DNA of 11,088 nt from an uncultured bacterium (GTDB taxonomy: Bacteria > Patescibacteriota > Gracilibacteria > UBA4473). Location: the NCBI GenBank assembly GCA_947311285.1, contig CAMZKS010000070.1:1-11088 (forward strand), in the 5' to 3' direction. The position numbers and the translations under genes are program-made. Position 1 is the stretch's first letter; every line of letters begins with the position of its first letter. Below the pieces are notes generated by a model. The model searched no databases. It was given only the letters and a program-made list of their open reading frames with translations, and was not told where the DNA came from. Of the stretch, positions 1-5,741 are shown piece after piece.

Positions 1-187
1 AGATAGTGGTGAGATCGAGGGTTGGGTGGATCGAGTAATGGCTGATAATCCAGAAGTAGTAGCGGATATTAAAGCTGGTAAGGATAAAGGAATACAATTT
101 TTGATGGGGCAAGTAATGAAAATTTCACGCGGATCTGCCAATCCTCCGTTAGTAATGCAAGCTTTGCAAAAGAAGATTAACAGTTAA
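1..187 (+). CDS. gatB: Asp-tRNA(Asn)/Glu-tRNA(Gln) amidotransferase subunit B, C-terminal end (partial)
   Basis: The reading frame is open from base 2 to a TAA at 185-187, giving 61 residues with the 5' end outside the window. The residues form the tRNA-binding tail (GatB/YqeY domain): a DNPEVVADIKAGKDKGI segment, then FLMGQVMK, a short basic stretch, and SANPPLVMQALQKKI, matching the end of GatB. GatB works with GatA and GatC to amidate misacylated Glu-tRNA(Gln) or Asp-tRNA(Asn) in the cytoplasm. A stand-alone YqeY protein shares this domain, but the GQVMK and ANP.LV spacing fits GatB better. A weak AT-only inverted repeat (AACAAA/TTTGTT, 192-206) follows the stop and could be a poor terminator. 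Confidence 0.8.
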   Translation, partial: DSGEIEGWVDRVMADNPEVVADIKAGKDKGIQFLMGQVMKISRGSANPPLVMQALQKKINS

Positions 188-201
188 GTTGAACAAAAAA
201 T

Positions 202-231
202 TTGTTTTCTGGATACAAAGTTTGCTATAGT
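202..231 (+). promoter_or_regulatory. Candidate sigma70-type promoter for the small membrane protein
   Basis: TTGTTT (202-207) and TATAGT (226-231) are separated by 18 bases. The -10 is preceded by TGC (223-225), an extended -10 element. Transcription would start near 238, about 20 bases before the ATG at 259. The leader is AT-rich with no Shine-Dalgarno sequence. Confidence 0.45.
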
Positions 232-258
232 CGTTATTGAATTGATAAAAAAATAAAT

Positions 259-486
259 ATGGATTACTTATTCGACAACGCACTTCAGATTTTATGGCTT
301 TGCTTAGGGTTTGGTTTTCTGCTTTTAGTGCTATTTATAATAAGAACTATTTACATCGCCACACAGTTATTAAAGAAGATTAATGATTTAACTGATTTAA
401 CGATTCACTACGTTAACAAGCCGTTATCAATGATTGTTCAGGCTGAAAAGACGGTCACGCAAATGTTAGAACGATTCACTAAGTAG
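259..486 (+). CDS. Small single-pass membrane protein of unknown function
   Basis: This 75-residue protein has one hydrophobic helix at about residues 9-28 (LQILWLCLGFGFLLLVLFII), flanked by acidic residues before it and Arg and Lys after it. By the positive-inside rule this suggests N-out, C-in. Residues 37-75 look like a cytoplasmic amphipathic helix. I do not recognise a family. The shape resembles small DUF948-like membrane-anchored coiled-coil proteins, which is only a resemblance. It lies 71 bases after gatB with its own candidate promoter, and has no Shine-Dalgarno sequence. Its TAG stop lies 9 bases from the stop of the convergent gene, with no strong terminator between them. Being short and unassigned, it is probable rather than certain. 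Confidence 0.65.
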   Translation: MDYLFDNALQILWLCLGFGFLLLVLFIIRTIYIATQLLKKINDLTDLTIHYVNKPLSMIVQAEKTVTQMLERFTK

Positions 487-495
487 TTTTTTAAT

Positions 496-792
496 TCAAC
501 TATCGTCTCGATTTAATTTTTTATGCAGAATTAATTTCTGTAGTAACTCTATTAATTGCACAATCAGTGCGTGTTGTTCTTCGCTGAAAGATAGCTGAGC
601 CTTTTCTAAATAGTTTAGTTGGCGCACGGCGTACACTTTATCTCGTCGGTAGAGTGATTTAAGGGTGCAAGCAATTCGACCAATTTTCTTGAAACTCTTG
701 TCTTTTGGGAATTTTTCTTTCAAATACAAAAACTGCTCGGTATGTTTTCGGGCTTGACTTAAAAAACGCTCTTCGGTGATGATGGTGACCAT
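496..792 (-). CDS. Hypothetical protein, 98 residues, basic and helical
   Basis: No family is recognised. The 98-residue protein has no signal peptide or membrane helix, is rich in Lys, Arg, Leu and Gln, and looks mostly alpha-helical, for example residues 4-25 and the Leu/Ile-rich stretch SEEQHALIVQLIELLQKLIL near the C-terminus. Its ATG (790-792) directly follows the TAG of the AHSA1-like gene with no intervening base and in the same frame. The two are therefore almost certainly co-transcribed and translationally coupled, and rare readthrough would make a two-domain fusion. It ends with TGA. The tight coupling and intact frame are the main arguments that it is real, and it may work with the AHSA1-fold partner. 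Confidence 0.65.
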   Translation of the reverse strand: MVTIITEERFLSQARKHTEQFLYLKEKFPKDKSFKKIGRIACTLKSLYRRDKVYAVRQLNYLEKAQLSFSEEQHALIVQLIELLQKLILHKKLNRDDS

Positions 793-1197
793 CTAGTTTT
801 CTACGTAATTTTTAAAGCTTCGTAGAATAGTTTGCCAGCTCTGGTCTTGAACGTCCCTTGATTGATGAGGAGAAGCTTCAAACTGTTCGGTAATTAAAAT
901 ACCTTCTGGTGTATCTTCAAATTTGACCAAAACTTTACGTCCGTCTTCAAGCGTGAAACCAATTTTTTTATGCGTGTCTATCTTGGTGTAAACGCCTTGA
1001 AAGCTACCTTTTCCACTTTTATCCATCGCGGACATTTTAATATTAAATTTCTTACCTTCTTTAAAATCAATTTGTGCGTCTGATACATACCAACTGTCAG
1101 AGGGGTTGTACCATTCTGAAATGTGGTCCGCTTCGGTCCAACTTTCCCACACTTTTTCTATAGATTCGTTTACAATAATGGCCACTTTAAGAGTCAT
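793..1197 (-). CDS. AHSA1-family / SRPBCC (START-like) domain protein
   Basis: This 134-residue protein matches the whole length of a single-domain AHSA1/SRPBCC protein. It opens with the first strand and helix VNESIEKVWESWTEADHISE, followed by W29 (EWYNPSDSW). A GGKF-like turn appears as EGKKFNIKM, then FQGVYTKIDTHKKIGFTLED, a DGRKV.VKFED strand, ITEQFEA, and the long C-terminal helix DQSWQTILRSFKNYVE. The fold makes a helix-grip pocket for hydrophobic ligands. Small bacterial members are mostly uncharacterised, and the name comes from the eukaryotic Hsp90 co-chaperone Aha1, so an Hsp90 role should not be assumed. The protein is cytoplasmic. The ATG sits 6 bases after a candidate extended -10 box, suggesting a leaderless message. 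The gene is coupled to the 98-residue gene that follows. Confidence 0.88.
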   Translation of the reverse strand: MTLKVAIIVNESIEKVWESWTEADHISEWYNPSDSWYVSDAQIDFKEGKKFNIKMSAMDKSGKGSFQGVYTKIDTHKKIGFTLEDGRKVLVKFEDTPEGILITEQFEASPHQSRDVQDQSWQTILRSFKNYVEN

Positions 1198-1203
1198 GAT
1201 TTT

Positions 1204-1212
1204 ATTGTAGCA
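1204..1212 (-). promoter_or_regulatory. Extended -10 promoter of the AHSA1-like gene (leaderless start)
   Basis: Read on the minus strand the sequence is TGC-TACAAT followed by AAAATC and then the ATG at 1197-1195. TACAAT matches the -10 consensus at five of six positions and carries the TGn extension. No good -35 is visible at 16-18 bases. The expected start, about 7 bases after the -10, falls on the A of the ATG, so the mRNA would have essentially no 5' leader. Confidence 0.5.
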
Positions 1213-1224
1213 TAATTAAGTGAA

Positions 1225-1336
1225 AAGCGAGTAAAGAGTCCGGGGATTGAAAGTTCAATAACAGGACCGACCACTTGGAAAGGCCAAGATGAGCGAAATT
1301 TGGATTTCAAATTTAGCGTGACTTCGTTACTCGCTT
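1225..1336. repeat. Nested inverted repeats forming a possible multi-branched RNA or DNA structure
   Basis: AAGCGAGTAA (1225-1234) and TTACTCGCTT (1327-1336) are perfect 10-base complements. Between them lie further complementary pairs that nest without conflict: GTCC/GGAC (1238-1241 with 1264-1267) around ATTGAA/TTCAAT (1246-1251 with 1254-1259), CTTGG/CCAAG (1274-1278 with 1284-1288), and AAATTTG/CAAATTT (1296-1302 with 1308-1314). I see no credible reading frame here. It lies between the tRNA terminator and the AHSA1 promoter. It could be a structured RNA, a repetitive element or a protein-binding region. The strand cannot be decided. Confidence 0.45.
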
Positions 1337-1420
1337 AGAAAATATCCCGCTCTGCGGGGGTGCTTTCACGCTCGTTTTCTCGTATCGAACCCGCGCTACG
1401 CGCAATCGGGTTCGAGAATC
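1337..1420. repeat. Two GC-rich hairpins in the intergenic region
   Basis: CCCGC/GCGGG (1346-1350 with 1354-1358, loop TCT) is enclosed by AGAAAA (1337-1342) and TTTTCT (1375-1380). Next, CGAACCC (1386-1392) pairs with GGGTTCG (1408-1414), with an inner GCGC-TAC-GCGC hairpin (1393-1403) and a 4-base bulge. GCGTGA (1316-1321) and TCACGC (1366-1371) are also complementary but exclude the outer pairing, so alternative folds exist. The GC content contrasts with the AT-rich surroundings. Together with the adjoining nested repeats and the terminator, this accounts for most of the gene-free stretch 1198-1533. Confidence 0.45.
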
Positions 1421-1434
1421 GCTGGCGCTCCAAT

Positions 1435-1475
1435 AGAAAAAATTCTTAAACCACAAGGGCTTAAGAATTTTTTCT
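1435..1475 (-). terminator. Strong terminator hairpin downstream of tRNA-Ser
   Basis: AGAAAAAATTCTTAA (1435-1449) and TTAAGAATTTTTTCT (1461-1475) form a perfect 15-base-pair stem around an 11-base loop. The A/T tracts at the ends give a T-run on either strand, so it could act in both directions. It sits about 60 bases past the 3' end of the tRNA gene and most likely ends that transcript. No plus-strand gene reads into it from nearby. Confidence 0.7.
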
Positions 1476-1533
1476 GGCGGAGACTTCAAACTGACGTTCA
1501 ATCTGTAGCAACCGCGTTTGGTGTTTAATGTAA

Positions 1534-1623
1534 TGGCGGAGGGACAGGGATTCGAACCCTGGAGGACATTGCTGACCTGCTGGTTTTCAAGACCAGTGCA
1601 TTCGACCACTCTGCCATCCCTCC
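1534..1623 (-). tRNA. tRNA-Ser (UGA anticodon), with encoded CCA
   Basis: On the minus strand the gene folds as a class II tRNA. It has a 7-base-pair acceptor stem GGAGGGA/TCCCTCC (1623-1617 with 1544-1538), a D-arm from GCAGAGTGG, and an anticodon stem CTGGT/ACCAG around the loop CTTGAAA with anticodon TGA (plus-strand 1589-1587). A long variable arm of about 18 bases is typical of tRNA-Ser. The T-arm is CAGGG-TTCGAAT-CCCTG, with discriminator G, and the CCA end is encoded at 1536-1534. It reads UCA and related serine codons. Apparent reading frames across it on both strands are artefacts. Confidence 0.96.
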
Positions 1624-1704
1624 GTCGTGTTGTGGCACAAAACCCACGTTGCTTTGGTCAAAGCCAAGAGAGTTTAGAAAAAAACGAAAAAGTCGCAAAT
1701 GATT
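1624..1704. other. Spacer between the 1192-residue gene and tRNA-Ser
   Basis: This 81-base gap upstream of the tRNA and downstream of the large gene holds a small hairpin, GCTTT/AAAGC (1651-1655 with 1660-1664), and on the minus strand a T-rich run just after the large gene's stop. That could be a weak terminator, but the stem before the T-run is poor. I see no convincing promoter for the tRNA, so it may be co-transcribed with the large gene. Confidence 0.3.
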
Positions 1705-4700
1705 TTAGACATCCTCTAAGACTCCAGCCTCAAAATGCCAAATTTGCTTCTGCTGGCGATCATTCACTGATACTTCTAATTGGTGATTTTTGTACCCCAA
1801 CGACAATGAGTTTATTTGGTTGATAGTGTGAAATTTAGTCGCGAAAGCGTTAAACAAGGTCTGAGCAGTTTCTTTACTCATTTCTTTATCTGATGGGGGA
1901 GTGGTAATCGTTGCTGCCACCTCTTTAGTGAATTGGGTGTAACTCTTTAGTTGTTCTAAAAATTTGTTCACCGTTACACTACTACTGAAATAGAGTTCCT
2001 GTTGTAATGCCGTAAAGAAGTGTAAATCTTCGTTTTGTAGCGTCTCGTGTTGTTTCATATGCGTTCGCAACAATTGTTGATGAGCGGGTGATGCCATTAA
2101 TTTCTCCCAATTACCAGAGGCTTTAAGCTGGGCAATCGTGCTTTCATCTAAGCCGGTTTTAAGAATCTCACTAAATTGTTTTTTCAAATCCTCAGACTCA
2201 GATTTAATACCCGTTGGTAAATTCGTTTCCGTAAAGTGTTGCCACGCCATTAATGCTTCGTGAACCTCCGCCGCTCGTTCGTTGTTTTCAATTCTCACCA
2301 CGGGAATTACTTCTGGCGTCACGTCCGGCGCGTCATCTTCAAGACTCGCATCATCCACTGCCTCCGGGGATTCTAACGCTTCTTCCTCATCTATTTTAGC
2401 CTCAGTATCAATGGCGGCTTCAACGTCCCCTGTGTCGGCAATCAACTCATCGTCTTCAATATCTGTGGAATCCTCCACTATTTCGGTGTTATCAACGTCT
2501 TCTGTAGTTTCTAACGTTTCCTCGTCATCCGTTTCAACCGCCTCTAACTCATCTATTACGGCTTCTAACACGGCTTCATCCTCTACGTCAGTATCATCCG
2601 CCATCAACTTCTCACTCTCAAAAGAGATCGTGTCAGCTATCACTTCCGTAATTTCTTCCTCCGCCTCAACGACTTCTTCAACTTCGGTAATATCTAACGC
2701 GCCATCATTCACCGTTAAGTCTGATCCGGCTAAATCTGGTACTATTTCATCATGCGTGGTGTTAACCGGTTCAAATGCTGGCTCATCAATAACTTCGGGT
2801 AAAGGTTCAGGCTCAAGTGCCGGCAACTCATCTTCGATTATTAGCTCTGGGGGCACATCCGTTTCAACCTCAATCTCGTCTTCATCTTGTGGGCTGGTTT
2901 TCGTTTTCACCTCATCTTCATCTACGGCAGTTTCTTTATCGGTTACTTCAACTTTAGGTTTAAGGTCAGAAGTTTCTTCTGGTATGTCCGTTACCTCTTC
3001 AACTTCGTCGGTTCCTACTTCCCACGCTTTATTGAGTGAAGTTCCAAAGTAGGTGTTAAAGTTTTGTTTAAGTTGGCTGAAGCCTGTGCTCGTTTCTTTT
3101 TCTAAGAAACTGAGGCCTGCGTTTTTACACAGCACTTTTAACCAATCACTGACTTGTTCTCGTTTACCGGCCTCAACGCGCACGTCTTTAAGGGCGTTAA
3201 CCGCCTTGTCGTATTTATCTTTCGGCATCACGGCTAAGGTCTCCAGAATAAATGTTCCGAGTGGCTGATGAAACTCTTGCATCACCGTCTGCAATCCAAC
3301 ATCTGATCGGTTATGCATTTCTTTGAAACGTTCGATGGCTCGTTTCTTCTGGTCTGGATTTAAACGACTATCCAGACTGTCCCAATTAATTTTGTAATGA
3401 CTGGGTAAACCATAGTTTTCATTTTGTTCTTTATCCTCCGCACTGTTAGTTTTCATGTCCAGGCTTGAATCTGATTTATTCAAAAATTCTCGCTGCAACT
3501 TCATGTTTTGTTGCCACGCTTGTTCTCGCAGGGCAGGGTTTTTCCAAACACTGGAATCTACGCCGTCGTACACTTGAAGTTCTCTTAAGGCAACGGTGAA
3601 GGTATTGACGTCTTTTGCGTCTTTGTCCGCGAGTTTGGCAATTAGTTTAAGCTGTAAAGCCGAATCGAGTTTTACATTTTTAATGTAATTCTTCGCTTCG
3701 TTTAGTTTAGGATCATCGTTCAAGTTCACTTCTTCTGAAGCTTTATTTTTAGTTTGTAGTGCTTGGTATTGTTCCCACATCATCACATTTTGGGCATGAG
3801 CCGTAGCTCGTACTTTTTCGTTTTTAAGCACCCCTTTTGGTAAGGCGTCATACACGCCTTTATTTTTCAAGGCGACGGTAAAAGCTTGGTAATCGGTTAG
3901 GTTATCGGGTAATTTTTTGGGAAGTTTAACCCGACTAATAACTCGGTTTGATTTCTCAACCTGAGTTTTTTTATTCTGCTCAATATGCAACATTCGATGA
4001 TCAAGCCACTGTTCATGCAGGGCTTTGGTTCTGGCTCGGGCCGCGGATCGTACTTTTTCGTTTTTACGAATCGCCGGATCAAGTTTATAAAAATCTAGTT
4101 TTTTTAACGCGTCTCTAAATTCGTCATAACTTAATTTTTTATTATCGGTTAATTTAGGGATTTGGTTAAACGTTCTATTCTCGATGTAATTTATCGTATT
4201 CGTTGTCAAATGCTCTCGCTCGTTTACCCGGTCATTTAAAGCCGTTAAGGCTTCGTTGTATTTACGTGGCGAATAAAAATTCGCCGAATAATTCATCTTT
4301 CCTTCGTTGTATTTGCCTTTAATTTGGGCTAACTGTTTTTTTAAGTCAGGGTAATCTGTTGCCCGAGTCGTTAGCGCTGCTTCAAGGGAATTATTTTGGT
4401 TAATAAAAGCGGTGTACTCACTTACTTTCTGTTTATTTTCGGCTAGCCAAGCAGATCGTTCAGCAAAAGTACTGGCGGCTTCAAAAGCGCTTTGCATAGA
4501 AGCGGCTAAAGTGCTGTCGGGTAAAGTGTTAACCACTTTCTCATGATTGGTGTTATAGCTTTTTAAAGCTTCCGCTTGGGATTTTTCATAAGAGGGTTTA
4601 AACCATTTATCATCGGCTTTTAACTCCGGATTTTTTTCTTCAAACTCGACTTTTGCTGTTTGGTAGCTATCAAGCTGATTGGGTTTTAAGCGCCTTAAGA

Positions 4701-5283
4701 ATTGGCTCATTTTTTCTTCACCCGTTTCATTAAACTTTTCTTTTTCGGCTTTCCAAAAAACAGTCCACTTAGCTTCGCTTTCGTTCTTAAATTTATTTTC
4801 TAGTAAATATAACAAATTTGGGTCCGTAATCTTGGCTCGAATGTCTTGCCACTCAGGCGCACCCTTTTTTGCCAGCGCTACCGAGGCGTAAATAGCCGGT
4901 AATTGGTTCGCATAAAAACCATTCATTTTGTCTTTCCATTCAGGCTCCTTAAGGCGTTTCTTGAAATCTAATTGTTGTTTGTACCAATCAAGTCGTTTAG
5001 CACCGGCAAAACGTTTACGAGTGTCTTGAAACTTCTGTGCGGTTTTATCAATATCGGCAAAATCTTTAGCCGTAAGTTTATCACTAAAAGTATCAAATTC
5101 TTCTTTCTCAAGCGCATTAAATATTTTTTCTTCTCGGGCCCAAATTTTGGTCGTCATGGCCATGCTGTCGGCTTCATGCTTGGCCGCTAGGTTTAGAATA
5201 TTTTCAAAGCCAGCCGCTTTAAGGGCCTGCGCAATGTCTTTCCAAACGGGTGCTTGCCCTAAATTTTGACTTAACTCGTTCAC
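1705..5283 (-). CDS. Very large modular repeat protein with an acidic linker (unknown function)
   Basis: No family is recognised for this 1192-residue protein. It has no signal peptide or membrane helix, so it should be cytoplasmic unless exported by a specialised route. Modules in order are: residues 1-250, about two helical units shared with the preceding gene (anchors W48, DWY 99-101, FY 123-124, W177, DKWF 225-228); 251-358, a charged helical linker; 361-605, three tandem repeats; 620-755, a probably globular segment; 757-995, an extremely acidic low-complexity linker; 996-1192, a C-terminal domain. Translation starts at GTG (5283-5281), overlapping the TGA of the 258-residue gene as GTGA. 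In this frame a TAA lies three codons upstream, so no longer start is possible. The first unit begins inside the preceding gene, so the two probably form one functional protein or a coupled pair. The frame ends with TAA. Confidence 0.85.
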   Translation of the reverse strand: MNELSQNLGQAPVWKDIAQALKAAGFENILNLAAKHEADSMAMTTKIWAREEKIFNALEKEEFDTFSDKLTAKDFADIDKTAQKFQDTRKRFAGAKRLDWYKQQLDFKKRLKEPEWKDKMNGFYANQLPAIYASVALAKKGAPEWQDIRAKITDPNLLYLLENKFKNESEAKWTVFWKAEKEKFNETGEEKMSQFLRRLKPNQLDSYQTAKVEFEEKNPELKADDKWFKPSYEKSQAEALKSYNTNHEKVVNTLPDSTLAASMQSAFEAASTFAERSAWLAENKQKVSEYTAFINQNNSLEAALTTRATDYPDLKKQLAQIKGKYNEGKMNYSANFYSPRKYNEALTALNDRVNEREHLTTNTINYIENRTFNQIPKLTDNKKLSYDEFRDALKKLDFYKLDPAIRKNEKVRSAARARTKALHEQWLDHRMLHIEQNKKTQVEKSNRVISRVKLPKKLPDNLTDYQAFTVALKNKGVYDALPKGVLKNEKVRATAHAQNVMMWEQYQALQTKNKASEEVNLNDDPKLNEAKNYIKNVKLDSALQLKLIAKLADKDAKDVNTFTVALRELQVYDGVDSSVWKNPALREQAWQQNMKLQREFLNKSDSSLDMKTNSAEDKEQNENYGLPSHYKINWDSLDSRLNPDQKKRAIERFKEMHNRSDVGLQTVMQEFHQPLGTFILETLAVMPKDKYDKAVNALKDVRVEAGKREQVSDWLKVLCKNAGLSFLEKETSTGFSQLKQNFNTYFGTSLNKAWEVGTDEVEEVTDIPEETSDLKPKVEVTDKETAVDEDEVKTKTSPQDEDEIEVETDVPPELIIEDELPALEPEPLPEVIDEPAFEPVNTTHDEIVPDLAGSDLTVNDGALDITEVEEVVEAEEEITEVIADTISFESEKLMADDTDVEDEAVLEAVIDELEAVETDDEETLETTEDVDNTEIVEDSTDIEDDELIADTGDVEAAIDTEAKIDEEEALESPEAVDDASLEDDAPDVTPEVIPVVRIENNERAAEVHEALMAWQHFTETNLPTGIKSESEDLKKQFSEILKTGLDESTIAQLKASGNWEKLMASPAHQQLLRTHMKQHETLQNEDLHFFTALQQELYFSSSVTVNKFLEQLKSYTQFTKEVAATITTPPSDKEMSKETAQTLFNAFATKFHTINQINSLSLGYKNHQLEVSVNDRQQKQIWHFEAGVLEDV
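2299..3015 (-). other. Acidic low-complexity linker in the 1192-residue protein
   Basis: This encodes about residues 757-995. Counting residues 761-990 gives 91 Asp or Glu, only 7 Lys and no Arg, with no Cys or Trp. Thr, Val, Ala, Pro and Ile fill the rest. It should be disordered and strongly negative, and it separates the repeat region from the C-terminal domain. Its opposite strand is open as a Ser/Thr-rich frame, which is only a by-product of the Glu/Asp codons. Confidence 0.8.
3481..4203 (-). repeat. Three tandem repeats of about 75 residues in the large protein
   Basis: Unit 1 covers residues 361-437 (4203-3973), unit 2 444-515 (3954-3739) and unit 3 529-601 (3699-3481). Each has an [E/A/T]F..AL...[DGQ][FV]Y block (EFRDALKKLDFY, AFTVALKNKGVY, TFTVALRELQVY) followed by a KN..[VL]R block (RKNEKVR, LKNEKVR, WKNPALR) and a helix with aromatic residues. 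Units 1 and 2 share a 19-base identical stretch (4048-4066 and 3808-3826), exactly 240 bases apart, pointing to fairly recent duplication or gene conversion. Confidence 0.75.
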
Positions 5284-5741
5284 ACTTTTTTAAAATCATC
5301 ACTCTCATAAAAATCTTGTAACGTTTTAAGTTCAGGCCCTTTCAACTTCTTAATATGTTCGGCGAATTGTTTTTGATACCAATCACTGCCCGCTTTGTTT
5401 TGGTAATCTGGGTTGGCTTTTTCAAACGCCTCAATTAACTTCTTCACATCGTTTTGGTCTTCGGGTGGAACGTCTGATAAATCTTTAAAGAACGTCTCAA
5501 TATCTTTAATTTCGTCTTCATCATGCGTCTCCAATATGCGGCGTCTGAAATCAGATTTTTTCCACAAAGTCTTACTTAAGTCCTTATACTCGTCAGACAT
5601 AAGTAGCTTATAAAGCGCTTGCTCTTTGGGCGTTCCATTTTTTAACAACGCTCCAACATCCTTAGATGTAACTCTTACGCCTTTACCCAAAATAGCTTGA
5701 GCTTCTTTGTAGAGCGCTTCAAATTCAGGGCTATTGTAGAA
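4549..5741 (-). repeat. Three degenerate units of about 125-143 residues spanning two genes
   Basis: Unit A is residues 106-248 of the 258-residue protein. Unit B runs from its residue 249 across the gene boundary to residue 122 of the 1192-residue protein. Unit C is residues 123 to about 245 of the latter. Shared anchors are an opening FY (FYNSPEF, FYESDDF, FYANQLP), an AP.W.DI motif in B and C (APVWKDI, APEWQDI) with KDV in A, a Trp 55-60 residues in, and a [D/K]W[Y/F] motif 49-60 residues after that. A and B also share a KK.LK.PE.K segment after DWY. Identity is low but the spacing is regular. The alignment was made by eye. Confidence 0.65.
5280..5292 (-). other. GTGA gene overlap next to an A6 run (possible frameshift site)
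   Basis: On the minus strand the sequence reads GAT TTT AAA AAA GTG TGA in the upstream frame. The downstream gene uses the -1 frame, starting at the GTG that overlaps the TGA. The A6 run is at 5291-5286. A TAA in the downstream frame at 5292-5290 closes that frame above the overlap, so both frames are open together only across this short stretch. One extra A would fuse the genes. The second AAA could also slip back one base and re-pair perfectly as AAA. The site may serve translational coupling, programmed -1 frameshifting or transcript slippage, or may be a mutation or base-calling error. Confidence 0.6.

Noticed and set aside
1..187. Stand-alone YqeY protein instead of GatB
   Set aside because: The same domain occurs in both, but the GQVMK...ANP.LV tail fits GatB better. 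The missing 5' end prevents full proof.
484..502. TAGTT/AACTA inverted repeat between the convergent genes as a terminator
   Set aside because: Five AT-rich base pairs around a 9-base loop are too weak to call.
1386..1414. Second, degenerate tRNA or attachment site because of the GGGTTCGA motif
   Set aside because: The motif looks like a T-arm, but no acceptor, D-arm or anticodon arm surrounds it and no copy of the tRNA-Ser 3' end is visible. It is better explained as a palindrome.
1313..1609. 98-residue minus-strand reading frame
   Set aside because: It translates the tRNA-Ser in the sense direction and then the terminator and GC-rich hairpins. It has no plausible protein character and overlaps a certain tRNA.
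1518..1823. 101-residue plus-strand reading frame containing GQGFEPWRTLLTCWFSRP
   Set aside because: This is the well-known antisense translation of a tRNA-Ser gene, running on into the antisense of the large gene.
2282..3052. 256-residue Ser/Thr-rich plus-strand reading frame
   Set aside because: It is the exact antisense of the acidic linker. Glu and Asp codons on the minus strand give Ser, Thr and Val codons opposite, so it stays open by composition alone.
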